The position numbers and the translations under genes are program-made. A stretch of 64,000 bases of DNA from assembly GCF_001665605.1 (NCBI RefSeq), contig NZ_LZSV01000032.1:1-64000 (forward strand). Reading direction: 5' to 3'. This DNA comes from Mycobacterium sp. 852014-50255_SCH5639931. GTDB taxonomy: Bacteria > Actinomycetota > Actinomycetes > Mycobacteriales > Mycobacteriaceae. Shown here one piece after another: positions 26,994 to 35,350 of the stretch (position 1 is its first letter; each line of letters begins with the position of its first letter). The notes beneath the pieces are model-generated. The model was not told where the DNA came from. It worked only from the letters and a program-made list of their open reading frames with translations, and did not search any database.

Positions 26994-27606
26994 TTCTGCT
27001 TGCCTTGCGCCCACTACTCGATGCTGGAGTTCCTGGCTTCCGGGCCGGACGCCGCTTCGGTCGCGCCGTGCTCATCGCCGCTCGGGCGGCTTCGCGGTCG
27101 GGGAGAGCGGCCACGAAGCGCTCTCCCGCAGCGCTCAACTGGCGCATCCCCTTAGTTGAGGGCACCAAATACCCTTGCTTGACGGCATTGCTAGCGCTGG
27201 TTGCGGCGTTCGCGAACTTCGGTTGCGCAGCTTCCGTATTCAACTTACTGAGATCGAGCGTCTTGAAATGAGGCGTGTCTCTGTAGTGGGTGAGGTAGAA
27301 CGCCAACGCGGCGACGCGCTCAACGTCAGTTCGAGGTTGTTTCTCAAACAGGAAATCCTTGGGCGATGTTGTGTCTGGCGTCGAGAAGGCCGGGAAACTG
27401 ACTCGCTCGGAATCTACGTCGGAGGCTCGCTCCCTATTCGGACTGCGAATTTCATATGAACCCGATGTAGCCATGTGCTCCGACGCAGGGATCTGGAGGA
27501 ATAACGCTGCAGCCTTCAAGATTCGGTCGCGGTCATCCGCATCGAACGGCTGCAAAGCTTGGATGATCGCTTGCAGAGCTAAGAATTCCTCCTCGTTGGT
27601 GGGCAT
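26986..27606 (-). CDS. Hypothetical protein, first gene of the low-G+C cassette
   Basis: A 206-residue protein not recognised. The N-terminal 40 residues are acidic and helical (NEEEFLALQAIIQALQPFDADDRDRIL). Residues 85-170 (VERVAALAFYLTHYRDTPHF, LSKLNTEAAQPKFANAATSA, VKQGYLVPSTKGMRQLSAAGERFVAAL) look like a winged-helix or similar small helical domain. The C-terminus is very basic and disordered (ARPKRRPARKPG). The basic tail could bind nucleic acid. It overlaps the ParA gene by eight bases, so the two are probably made together. It could be a partner, adaptor or antitoxin for the ATPase and RelA/SpoT protein; that is inference. Confidence 0.65.
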   Translation of the reverse strand: MPTNEEEFLALQAIIQALQPFDADDRDRILKAAALFLQIPASEHMATSGSYEIRSPNRERASDVDSERVSFPAFSTPDTTSPKDFLFEKQPRTDVERVAALAFYLTHYRDTPHFKTLDLSKLNTEAAQPKFANAATSASNAVKQGYLVPSTKGMRQLSAAGERFVAALPDREAARAAMSTARPKRRPARKPGTPASSSGRKASRSD

Positions 27607-27864
27607 GCTTCAAATCTACACCGTGCAGGGTATACTGATCTACCATCAATTCTACGGCGTGGACGAACGCTGTACTGTTCAAAATTGGCGACAACCGGAC
27701 ACGATGACCCGACGGCCGACGGTGAAGTGCCTACGGCTATGAGCGTGCCAAGTCATGGGGGCACCCAGGTTGAATGGTCGCGGATCGCTACCTCGGATAC
27801 GACTAACGCGACCTCTGCCGCCAAGACATGCACAGCTGCGGCGCACTAGTGTAGGGGAATGCCC
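27607..27864. other. Divergent promoter region between the cassette and the formate dehydrogenase operon
   Basis: About 258 nt with no supported gene. The first half is A+T-rich like the cassette (TATACT and TTGATG-like words on the minus strand near 27630-27650), and the last 30 nt return to high G+C. AGGGGA at 27853-27858 is the ribosome-binding site of the dehydrogenase. The right edge of the foreign segment probably lies here. I found no flanking direct repeat by eye. Confidence 0.4.
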
Positions 27865-30800
27865 ATGCGGAAACTCTTCTTGGAATGGCCCGTCGTGCGT
27901 CAGCTGCGTTCACCGGACAAGCTCGGCCGCGGGTCGGCCGTGACCTCGAAGCGCACCCGCGCCGTCACGCCGCGCACGACGACGGCCGACCGCGTGGTGC
28001 AGAGCATCTGCCCGTATTGCGCGGTCGGTTGCGGCCAGCGCGTCTACGTCAAGGACGAGCGGGTGGTGCAGATCGAGGGCGACCCCGACTCGCCGATCTC
28101 GCGAGGCCGCTTGTGCCCCAAGGGCGCTGCCAGCGAGCAGCTGGTGAACTCGCCGGGCCGGCAGCTGCAGGTGCTCTATCGTCCGCCGCGGGCGACCGAA
28201 TGGCAGCCCCTCGAGCTGGACACCGCGATCGACATGATCGCTGACCGGTTCGTCGAATCTCGCCGCCACACCTGGCAGGACATCGACAAGAAGGGCAACC
28301 TGCTGCGCCGCACCATGGGCATCGCCGCGCTCGGCGGGGCGACGCTGGACAACGAAGAGAACTACTTCATCAAGAAGCTCTTCACCGCCGCGGGCGCCAT
28401 TCAGATCGAGAACCAAGCTCGCATTTGACACTCCGCCACGGTTCCCGGTCTGGGAGCCTCCTTCGGGCGCGGCGGCGCCACCCAAACACTGCAGGACATG
28501 GCCAACGCCGATTGCATCGTCATCCAGGGCTCCAACATGGCCGAGTGCCACCCGGTCGGTTTCCAGTGGGTCGAGGAGGCCCGGGCCCGCGGCGCGCGGG
28601 TGATCCACGTCGACCCGCGCTTCACCCGCACCTCGGCGGTGTCGGACAAACACATCCCGATCCGGGCCGGTTCGGACGTGGTGTTGCTCGGCGCGCTGAT
28701 CAACCACGTCCTGACCAATGATCTGTGGTTCTCCGAGTACGTCGTCGCCTACACTAACGCAGCCACCCTGATCAACGAAAAGTTCAGGGACACCGAGGAT
28801 CTGAACGGTCTGTTCTCCGGCTTCGACCCCGAGACCGGGCAGTACGACACGTCGACGTGGGCCTACGACGAGGAGGGGAACGGCCAGATCGAGTCCCCGG
28901 GTGGCGGCCATACACACGGGGCGTCGGCCGCGCAGAGCGCGGCGGGCCACGAGCACGGCAGCGGCGGCCCGCCGCTCGAGCACGCCCGCGTCAAACGCGA
29001 TGAGACCCTGCAGCACCCGCGCACGGTGTTCCAAATCCTCAAGCGCCACTACGCCCGCTACACGCCGGAAATGGTGACGGACGTCTGCGGCATCAGCCGC
29101 GCCGATTTCGACTACCTGGCCCGCTCAATCGTCGAGAACTCCGGGCGCGAGCGCACCACGTGCTTCGCGTACGCCGTCGGGTGGACGCAGCACACCCTGG
29201 GCGCCCAATTCATCCGCACCGCAACCATTTTGCAGCTCCTGCTGGGTAACGTCGGCCGCCCCGGCAGCGGCATCATGGCGCTGCGCGGCCACGCCACCAT
29301 CCAGGGCTCCACCGACATCCCGACCCTGTTCAACCTGCTGCCCGGCTACCTGGCGATGCCCAAGGCGGGCACGCACGACACCCTGGCCGACTATCTCGAC
29401 GCGGTGGGATCGAAGAAGCAGAAGGGCTTTTGGGCCAACTCCGACGCCTACGCGATCAGCCTGCTCAAGGCGTGGTGGGGGGAGGCGGCCACCGAGGACA
29501 ACGACTGGGCCTACGACTACCTGCCGCGGCTGTCCGGCCCGCACGGCACGTATCAGACCGTCGTGGGCATGCTGGCCGACGAGGTTGAGGGCTACTTCCT
29601 GCTGGGCCAGAACCCCGCGGTCGGGTCGGCGCACGGCCGGATGCAACGCATGGGCATGTCCCACCTCAAGTGGCTGGTGGTGCGCGACCTCAACCTCATC
29701 GAGTCGGCCACCTGGTGGAAGGACGGGCCCGAAATCGCCTCGGGCGAACTGAAAACGGAGGACATCGAGACCGAGGTGTTCTTCTTGCCCGCTGCCACGC
29801 ACGTGGAGAAGGCGGGATCGTTCACCCAGACCCAGCGCCTGGTGCAGTGGCGGCACAAGGCCGTCGAGCCGCCGGGCCAGTGCCAGAGCGAGTTGCAGTT
29901 CTTCTTCGAACTCGGCAAGCGGATCAGGCAGCGGTTGGCCGGGTCGACCGATGAGCGCGACCGGCCCCTGCTGGACCTGACGTGGGACTACCCGACCGAC
30001 GAGCGCGGCGAGCCCGACGGCGAAGCCGTATTGGCCGAGATCAACGGGTATTACGCCGCCGACCGCGCTCCGCTGTCGTCGTACACCGAGTTGCGCGCCG
30101 ACGGGTCGACCGCCGCCGGTTGCTGGATCTACACCGGCGTGTACGCGAACGCCACCAACCAGGCCGCGCGCCGCGTCCCGCACGGCGGTGAGTCGCCGAG
30201 CCAGCAGGAGTGGGGCTGGGCGTGGCCGGCCGACCGGAGAATTCTCTACAACCGCGCGTCGGCCGACCCGGACGGCAAGCCGTGGAGCGAACGCAAGCGC
30301 TACGTGTGGTGGGACTCGGACCAGCAACGGTGGGTCGGCTACGACGTGCCCGACTTCGTCGCCGACCGGGCGCCGGGCAGTAGGCCCGACCCGGACGTCG
30401 GCGGTCCCGACGCGCTCGCCGGCGACGACCCGTTCATCATGCAGGCCGACGGCAAGGGCTGGCTGTTCGCGCCGAAGGGGCTTCTCGACGGGCCGTTACC
30501 CACGCACTACGAACCGCAGGAGTCGCCGGTCGCCAACGCGCTGTATCCCCAGCAGCGAAACCCCGGACGAATCACCTTCCCGCGCAAGGACAATCTGAGC
30601 GCGCCGAGCGCCGGAGAGCCGGGGGCCGACGTGTACCCGTACGTGTTCACCACCTACCGGCTCACCGAGCATCACACCGCCGGTGGGATGAGCCGCTGGC
30701 TGCCCTACCTGTCGGAGCTGCAACCGGAGATGTTCTGCGAGGTGTCCCCGGAGTTGGCCGCCGAACGCGGACTCGAGCCGTACGGTTGGGCCACCATCGT

Positions 30801-31182
30801 CTCGCCGCGCGCGGCGATCGAAGCCCGGGTGCTGGTCACCAAACGTGTTGCCCCGCTGGTGATCAACGGCCACACCGTGCACCAGATCGGCCTGCCGTAC
30901 CACTGGGGTGTGGGCAGCGACGCCGTGGTCAGCGGGGACGCGGCCAACGACCTGCTCGGCGTGACACTCGACCCCAACGTCCAGATCCAGGAGTCGAAGG
31001 CCGGCTCGTGCGACATCCGCCCGGGCCGCCGGCCACAGGGCGAGGACCTGTTGCGCCTGATCGCCGAATATCAGTCCCGCTCGGGGGCCACCACCGAGAC
31101 CGGCAATGTGCGGATCAGCGACGGCGTCTGGGAAGGGGGAGCCGATGGGTCAGCTGAGCGGACCGACCGACCCGACGAGTGA
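27865..31182 (+). CDS. fdh: Formate dehydrogenase catalytic subunit, selenocysteine-containing (UGA at 28426-28428)
   Basis: Molybdopterin (Mo/W-bis-MGD) oxidoreductase of 1105 residues, of the FdnG/FdoG type, oxidising formate to CO2. The N-terminus has the [4Fe-4S] motif ICPYCAVGC with LCPKG. The frame meets TGA at 28426-28428 (residue 188) in the context ENQARI-UGA-HSATVPGL, then GRGGATQTLQDMANAD. This aligns with the E. coli FdnG active site NQARV-U-HGPTVASL, so UGA encodes Sec, and reading it as stop splits one enzyme in two. ATG at 27865 has AGGGGA 6 nt upstream; ATG at 27859 is too close. No Tat signal is visible, so it is probably cytoplasmic. A His-rich insert (HTHG, HEHG) lies near residues 350-370. 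It overlaps the iron-sulfur subunit gene. Confidence 0.95.
28440..28458 (+). promoter_or_regulatory. SECIS element for selenocysteine insertion
   Basis: GGTTCCC (28440-28446), loop GGTCT (28447-28451), GGGAGCC (28452-28458): a seven-pair stem (one G-U) beginning 11 nt after the UGA. The spacing and the GGUCU loop are those of the E. coli fdhF/fdnG SECIS hairpins bound by SelB. It lies inside the coding frame, as bacterial SECIS elements do. Confidence 0.9.
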
Positions 31183-32116
31183 CGCCGGCTGGGTCGAACC
31201 CAAGCCGCGCAAGGGATTCTTCACCGACACCTCGATCTGCATCGGCTGCAAGGCCTGCGAGGTCGCGTGCAAGGAGTGGAACCGCAATCCCCGCGATGGT
31301 GACCTGGAGCTGCTGGGTTCGTCCTACGACAACACCGGCGCGCTGGGCGCCAGCACCTGGCGGCACGTGGCGTTCATCGAGCAGGGGCGCGACCGGATCG
31401 ACCAGGCGCGCGAATCGGGTCGCGCCCTAACCGAATTGGGCATGCCGACGCTTCCCGGCAACGCGCCGCGCCCAGACATCACGCCGCCGGACACCCCCGA
31501 ATTCCGCTGGCTGATGTCGTCGGACGTGTGTAAGCACTGCACCCACGCCGGCTGCCTGGACGTCTGCCCGACGGGCGCGTTGTTCCGCACCGAGTTCGGC
31601 ACCGTCGTCGTGCAGGACGACGTCTGCAATGGGTGCGGCACCTGCGTGGCCGGGTGCCCGTTCGGCGTGGTGGAGCGTCGTAGCGACGGCACGTACGCGA
31701 CGCCCACCAAAAGCCCCGATCGTCCCGCCGAGAAGTTCGTCACCGGGGTCGCCCAGAAGTGCACGCTGTGCTACGACCGCCTCGTCGAAGACCAGATCCC
31801 GGCGTGCGCGCAAACCTGCCCGACCACGTCGATCAAGTTCGGTGACCACGACGACCTGGTGGTCAACGCCCGGGAACGAGTCGCCGCGCTGCACGCCCAG
31901 GGTTTGACGGAGGCCCGCCTCTACGGCGCCAACGAACACGACGGCGTGGGCGGCACCGGCTCGATCTTCCTGCTGCTCGACGAGCCGGAGGTCTACGGCC
32001 TGCCGCCCGACCCGCGCGTGTGCACGGCGGACCTGCCCCAGATGTTCAAACGAGCGGGCATGGCCGCGGCAGGGATGTTCGCCGCCGCGGCGGTGGCGTT
32101 CTGGAAGGGTAGATGA
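31145..32116 (+). CDS. Formate dehydrogenase iron-sulfur (4Fe-4S) electron-transfer subunit
   Basis: A 323-residue ferredoxin-like subunit that carries electrons from the catalytic subunit to the membrane partner. Four cysteine clusters are visible: CIGCKACEVAC, CKHCTHAGCLDVC, CNGCGTCVAGC and CTLCYDR...CAQTC, each able to hold a [4Fe-4S] centre with mixed ligation. A hydrophobic C-terminal segment (AGMAAAGMFAAAAVAFW) could anchor it. ATG at 31145 has AAGGGGGA upstream. It overlaps the catalytic gene by 38 nt and ends 7 nt before the next gene. Confidence 0.93.
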   Translation: MGQLSGPTDPTSDAGWVEPKPRKGFFTDTSICIGCKACEVACKEWNRNPRDGDLELLGSSYDNTGALGASTWRHVAFIEQGRDRIDQARESGRALTELGMPTLPGNAPRPDITPPDTPEFRWLMSSDVCKHCTHAGCLDVCPTGALFRTEFGTVVVQDDVCNGCGTCVAGCPFGVVERRSDGTYATPTKSPDRPAEKFVTGVAQKCTLCYDRLVEDQIPACAQTCPTTSIKFGDHDDLVVNARERVAALHAQGLTEARLYGANEHDGVGGTGSIFLLLDEPEVYGLPPDPRVCTADLPQMFKRAGMAAAGMFAAAAVAFWKGR

Positions 32117-32123
32117 AAAGCCC

Positions 32124-33209
32124 ATGAGCACTTCGGAATACGACAGCCTGCGGCCGCCGGAGCCCGCGGGCGGCAAGCGCCGCAGGGGCAGGCGGGCGGG
32201 CCGCCGGGGCGGCGGCGACGGTGCGCGCGAGATGCCGATGGTCCCGGATGTCGAGTTCAGCTCGTACTACGGGCGCCCGGTGGTCAAGCCCGCGCCCTGG
32301 GGACATGAGGTTGCGGCGTACCTGTTCCTGGGTGGCGTCGCGGGCGGGTCCGGCCTGCTCGCGGCCGGGGCCCAGCTCACCGGGCGAGACACATTGCGCC
32401 GCAACGCCAGGCTGTCCGCGTTGATCGCGGTGATGCTGGGCGCGGTCGCCCTGGTCAAGGACCTGGGCCGGCCCGAGCGTTTCGTCAACATGCTGCGCAC
32501 GGTCAAGCTGACCTCGCCGATGAGCATCGGCTCGTGGATCCTCAGCTTCTTCAGCGCCGGCATCGGGGTGGCCGCGGTGTCCGAGGTCGACCGGATGACC
32601 GGTGAGCGAATCCCGTTGGGGCCGTTGCGCCCCGTTCTGCGCGCCGTGGAGGGACCCGCCGGGTTGGAAGCCGCGGTCTTCGCGCCGCCACTTGCGGTCT
32701 ACACGGCGGTGCTGCTCACCGATACCGCGACCCCGACGTGGAATGCCGCGTACCGAGACCTGCCGTTCGTGTTCGTCAGTTCGGCGAGCCTGGCCGCATC
32801 GGGATTGGCGATGATCACCACCCCGGTCGCCGAGGCGGGGCCCGCTCGCAGGCTGGCCGTCATCGGCGCGACCGCTGACCTGATCTCCGCCAGGTTCACC
32901 GAATATCGGATGGACCCGGTGACCAGGGAACCGCTGCACGAAGGCAGGCCCGGCCGGCTGCTGGCCTGGAGCGAACGGCTGGCCGCCGCGGGCGGTCTGG
33001 GCGCACTGCTCGGCGGACGACATCGCGGCGTCGCCGCCCTGTCCGGCCTGGCGCTGCTGACGGCGTCGGCAATGCTGCGGTTCGGCTTCTTCGAGGCGGG
33101 GCTGGAGTCGGCCCGCGATCCCCGCTACACGATCGAACCCCAGAAGCGCCGGCTTGAGGCGCGCCGGGCCGCCGGGGCCGCCGGCGACTCGATCACCACC
33201 GCGGGCTGA
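32124..33209 (+). CDS. NrfD/PsrC-type membrane subunit of the formate dehydrogenase
   Basis: A 361-residue integral membrane protein of the NrfD (polysulfide-reductase-like) family, which passes electrons to the quinone pool. The N-terminal 50 residues are polar and basic (GGKRRRGRRAGRRGGG), followed by about eight hydrophobic segments starting at HEVAAYLFLGGVAGGSGLLA. ALVKDLGRPERFVNMLRTVK is the conserved loop. Together with the two preceding genes it makes a complete membrane-associated Sec-formate dehydrogenase. No fdhD or other accessory gene is in the window. A 7-bp hairpin follows. Confidence 0.9.
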   Translation: MSTSEYDSLRPPEPAGGKRRRGRRAGRRGGGDGAREMPMVPDVEFSSYYGRPVVKPAPWGHEVAAYLFLGGVAGGSGLLAAGAQLTGRDTLRRNARLSALIAVMLGAVALVKDLGRPERFVNMLRTVKLTSPMSIGSWILSFFSAGIGVAAVSEVDRMTGERIPLGPLRPVLRAVEGPAGLEAAVFAPPLAVYTAVLLTDTATPTWNAAYRDLPFVFVSSASLAASGLAMITTPVAEAGPARRLAVIGATADLISARFTEYRMDPVTREPLHEGRPGRLLAWSERLAAAGGLGALLGGRHRGVAALSGLALLTASAMLRFGFFEAGLESARDPRYTIEPQKRRLEARRAAGAAGDSITTAG

Positions 33210-33212
33210 GCG

Positions 33213-33231
33213 CTGGCGCGGTTTGCGCCAG
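33213..33231 (+). terminator. Hairpin ending the formate dehydrogenase operon
   Basis: CTGGCGC (33213-33219), loop GGTTT, GCGCCAG (33225-33231) is a perfect 7-bp stem 4 nt after the nrfD-like stop. The loop is the -35 box of the following SigF-type promoter, so the two elements overlap. Confidence 0.5.
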
Positions 33232-33245
33232 GCGGACCGGGGTAA
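33221..33245 (+). promoter_or_regulatory. SigF-type promoter of the F420 oxidoreductase gene
   Basis: GTTT (33221-33224; GGTTT with the preceding G), 15-nt spacer, GGGTAA (33240-33245). It ends 10 nt before the ATG at 33256, implying a leaderless or very short leader. Confidence 0.65.
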
Positions 33246-33255
33246 GTATAGGAAC

Positions 33256-34242
33256 ATGACGAATTTTGGCTACACTCTGATGACCGAGCAGAGTGGACCC
33301 AATGACCTTGTACGGCAAGCTGTTTCAGCCGAAGAGCGGGGTTTCGACTTCGAGGTGTGCAGTGACCACTTCTCGCCCTGGCTGACCACGCAGGGGCATG
33401 CGCCCAATGCCTGGACCGTGCTGGGCGCGGTGGCGCACGCCACCGAACGGGTCGACCTCTACACGTACGTGACGTGCCCCACGATGCGCTATCACCCGGC
33501 GATCGTCGCTCAGCAGGCCGCGACCGTGCAGATCCTGTCCGACGGCCGGTTCACCCTGGGCCTGGGCACCGGCGAGAACCTCAACGAGCACGTGATCGGC
33601 AAGGGCTGGCCGACCGTGGAACGTCGCCAGGACATGCTGCGCGAAGCCATCAAGATCATCCGCGAGCTGTTCGGTGGCCAGCTGGTGAACTTCACCGGCG
33701 ACTACTTCCAGGTGGACTCCGCGCGCCTGTGGGACGTGCCCGAGGTCCCGGTCGGCATCGCGGTGGCGATGGGCGGCACCAAGGCCGTCGACAAATTCGC
33801 CCGGCTGGCAGACCACTTCGTCGCGGTGGAGCCCGACGGGGAGCTCGTCGACGCCTGGCACGCCGCGCGTCAGGCCGCCAACCTGGCGGGCGGCGGACGC
33901 GTGGTCGGCCAGATCCCGGTGTGCTGGGACCCCGACCGCGAGACCGCGATAAAACGCGCCCACGAGCAGTTCCGCTGGTTCGCCGGCGGCTGGAAGGTCA
34001 ACGCCGACCTGCCGACGCCGGCGGGTTTCGCCGGCGCGACCCAATTCGTCCGGCCCGAAGACGTCGCCGATTCCATCCCCTGCGGCCCCGACCTCGACGC
34101 GATCGTGGAGGCCGTCCGGCCCTATTGGGAGGCGGGGTTCACCGACGTGGCGTTGGTCCAGGTCGGCGGCGACTCGCAGGACCTCTTCCTGAAAGAAGCA
34201 GCCGAACCTTTGCTTGCCGCGCTGCGTAAAGCGGCAGGTTGA
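33256..34242 (+). CDS. F420-dependent LLM-class oxidoreductase
   Basis: A 328-residue TIM-barrel enzyme of the luciferase-like/F420-dependent family, close to the TIGR03557-type proteins and more distantly to the glucose-6-phosphate dehydrogenase Fgd. The conserved CSDHFSPWL holds the His equivalent to the Fgd catalytic residue. TRYHPAIVAQ-like (TMRYHPAIVAQQAAT), RFTLGLGTGENLNEHV and the glycine-rich C-terminal FTDVALVQVGGD complete the cofactor site. The substrate is unknown. It follows a SigF-type promoter with no other gene before the next promoter, so it is probably monocistronic. Confidence 0.88.
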   Translation: MTNFGYTLMTEQSGPNDLVRQAVSAEERGFDFEVCSDHFSPWLTTQGHAPNAWTVLGAVAHATERVDLYTYVTCPTMRYHPAIVAQQAATVQILSDGRFTLGLGTGENLNEHVIGKGWPTVERRQDMLREAIKIIRELFGGQLVNFTGDYFQVDSARLWDVPEVPVGIAVAMGGTKAVDKFARLADHFVAVEPDGELVDAWHAARQAANLAGGGRVVGQIPVCWDPDRETAIKRAHEQFRWFAGGWKVNADLPTPAGFAGATQFVRPEDVADSIPCGPDLDAIVEAVRPYWEAGFTDVALVQVGGDSQDLFLKEAAEPLLAALRKAAG

Positions 34243-34249
34243 TCTAGAC

Positions 34250-34274
34250 GTTTGGGCAGTAGCTGCCCGGGTAT
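34250..34274 (+). promoter_or_regulatory. SigF-type promoter with palindromic spacer
   Basis: GTTT (34250-34253), a 15-nt spacer, GGGTAT (34269-34274): a perfect match to the SigF consensus, 150 nt before the ATG at 34424. The spacer is itself a perfect inverted repeat (GGGCAG-TAG-CTGCCC, 34254-34268), which could also terminate the previous gene or bind a repressor. The remaining 34275-34423 holds no gene that I can support. Confidence 0.7.
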
Positions 34275-34423
34275 CCGGCTTCAATCGTGCGCACCGGTGA
34301 GTACGGGCGATGCGGCGCGCGAACACCGGCTGGCAGCGCCGACTACCCGAAGATCCGCAAAGGGGCTGTCTTGCAGCACCTTTGCCCCGATTCGCGTTCG
34401 CCGTTAGGCAAGGAGAGTTGACG

Positions 34424-35350
34424 ATGGGCGATCGATCCGCCACTACCTCCGCTCTGGTCAAGGCACTCAGCGGCGCCAGCTTCGGGCTGGGTTTGAGCGA
34501 GCTGATCGCCCCGGGAAAAGTTGCTGCCGTTGCGGGAGTCGACGACACCCCCCGGTCACGAAAGGTCATCCGCGCGCTGGGCGCGCGTGAATGCGGCCAC
34601 GGCGCCGCGCTGCTGGGCGGCCCCGACAAGCTGGTGTGGACCCGGGTGGCCGGCGACGTCCTGGACATGGCGCTGTTGATGGCCGGGGTGGCCGCGCGCG
34701 GCCCGGGACGGCGGCGGCAGGGCACGGTGTCGGCCGTGCTGCTCACCGGCATAGCGGGCCTCGACCTCTACACGGCACTGCGCACTGTCAACGGCGGCGG
34801 CCGGCACGTGAACGGCGCCCGGCACCGCACGCTGCGCGCGGCGGTCACCGTGCGGCGCTCGCCCGAGGAGGTGTACCGGTTCTGGCGTGATCTGGAAAAC
34901 CTGCCGAGCTTCATGCACCACCTGCAAGCGGTCACCCCCGGCGCCGACGGACAGTCGCACTGGGTCGCCAACGCCCCGGCCGGACAGTCGGTGCAGTGGG
35001 ACGCGCAGATCACCGAGGACGACACCAACCGGCGGATCGCATGGCAGTCGCTGCCGGGCTCGGCGATCGAGAACGGCGGCAGCGTCGAATTCACGCCCAC
35101 CGCCACCGGCGACGGCACCGAAGTTCGCGTCAGGATCGGCTACCACATCCCCGGCGGGCTGTTCGCGAAGGCGGCGGCAAGCCTGTTCGGCGAGTCCCCC
35201 GAACAACAAGTCAACGACGACCTCCGGCGCTTCAAGCAGATTCTTGAAACCGGCCAGGTGCTGCGTTCGGACGGGTCTCCCGAAGGGACGGCGGCGGCCC
35301 GGCAGCTGCACCAGCAGCCCGCTCAACCGAACGAAGGAGCCAGCGTATGA
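34424..35350 (+). CDS. SRPBCC family protein with N-terminal membrane domain
   Basis: A 308-residue two-part protein. Residues 1-125 have hydrophobic helices (GASFGLGLSELIAPGKVAAV, VLDMALLMAGVAA, SAVLLTGIAGLDLYTALRTV). Residues 130-280 form a START/polyketide-cyclase-like (SRPBCC) domain: VTVRRSPEEVYRFWRDLENL, FMHHLQAVT, WDAQITEDDTNRRIAWQSL. Such proteins bind hydrophobic ligands. AGGAGAG lies 7 nt before the ATG. It overlaps the dehydrogenase gene by four bases (ATGA), starting a probable three-gene operon behind a SigF-type promoter. Confidence 0.85.
   Translation: MGDRSATTSALVKALSGASFGLGLSELIAPGKVAAVAGVDDTPRSRKVIRALGARECGHGAALLGGPDKLVWTRVAGDVLDMALLMAGVAARGPGRRRQGTVSAVLLTGIAGLDLYTALRTVNGGGRHVNGARHRTLRAAVTVRRSPEEVYRFWRDLENLPSFMHHLQAVTPGADGQSHWVANAPAGQSVQWDAQITEDDTNRRIAWQSLPGSAIENGGSVEFTPTATGDGTEVRVRIGYHIPGGLFAKAAASLFGESPEQQVNDDLRRFKQILETGQVLRSDGSPEGTAAARQLHQQPAQPNEGASV

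Noticed and set aside
25199..27864. Integrase- or IS-mediated insertion with attachment-site repeats flanking the low-G+C cassette
   Set aside because: No integrase or transposase gene and no direct repeat pair could be found by eye at the two edges, so only a composition-based claim is made.
27859..28428. Formate dehydrogenase read as two genes or a pseudogene because of TGA at 28426
   Set aside because: The TGA is at the catalytic selenocysteine position, followed by a SECIS hairpin, and selABCD lie next to it.
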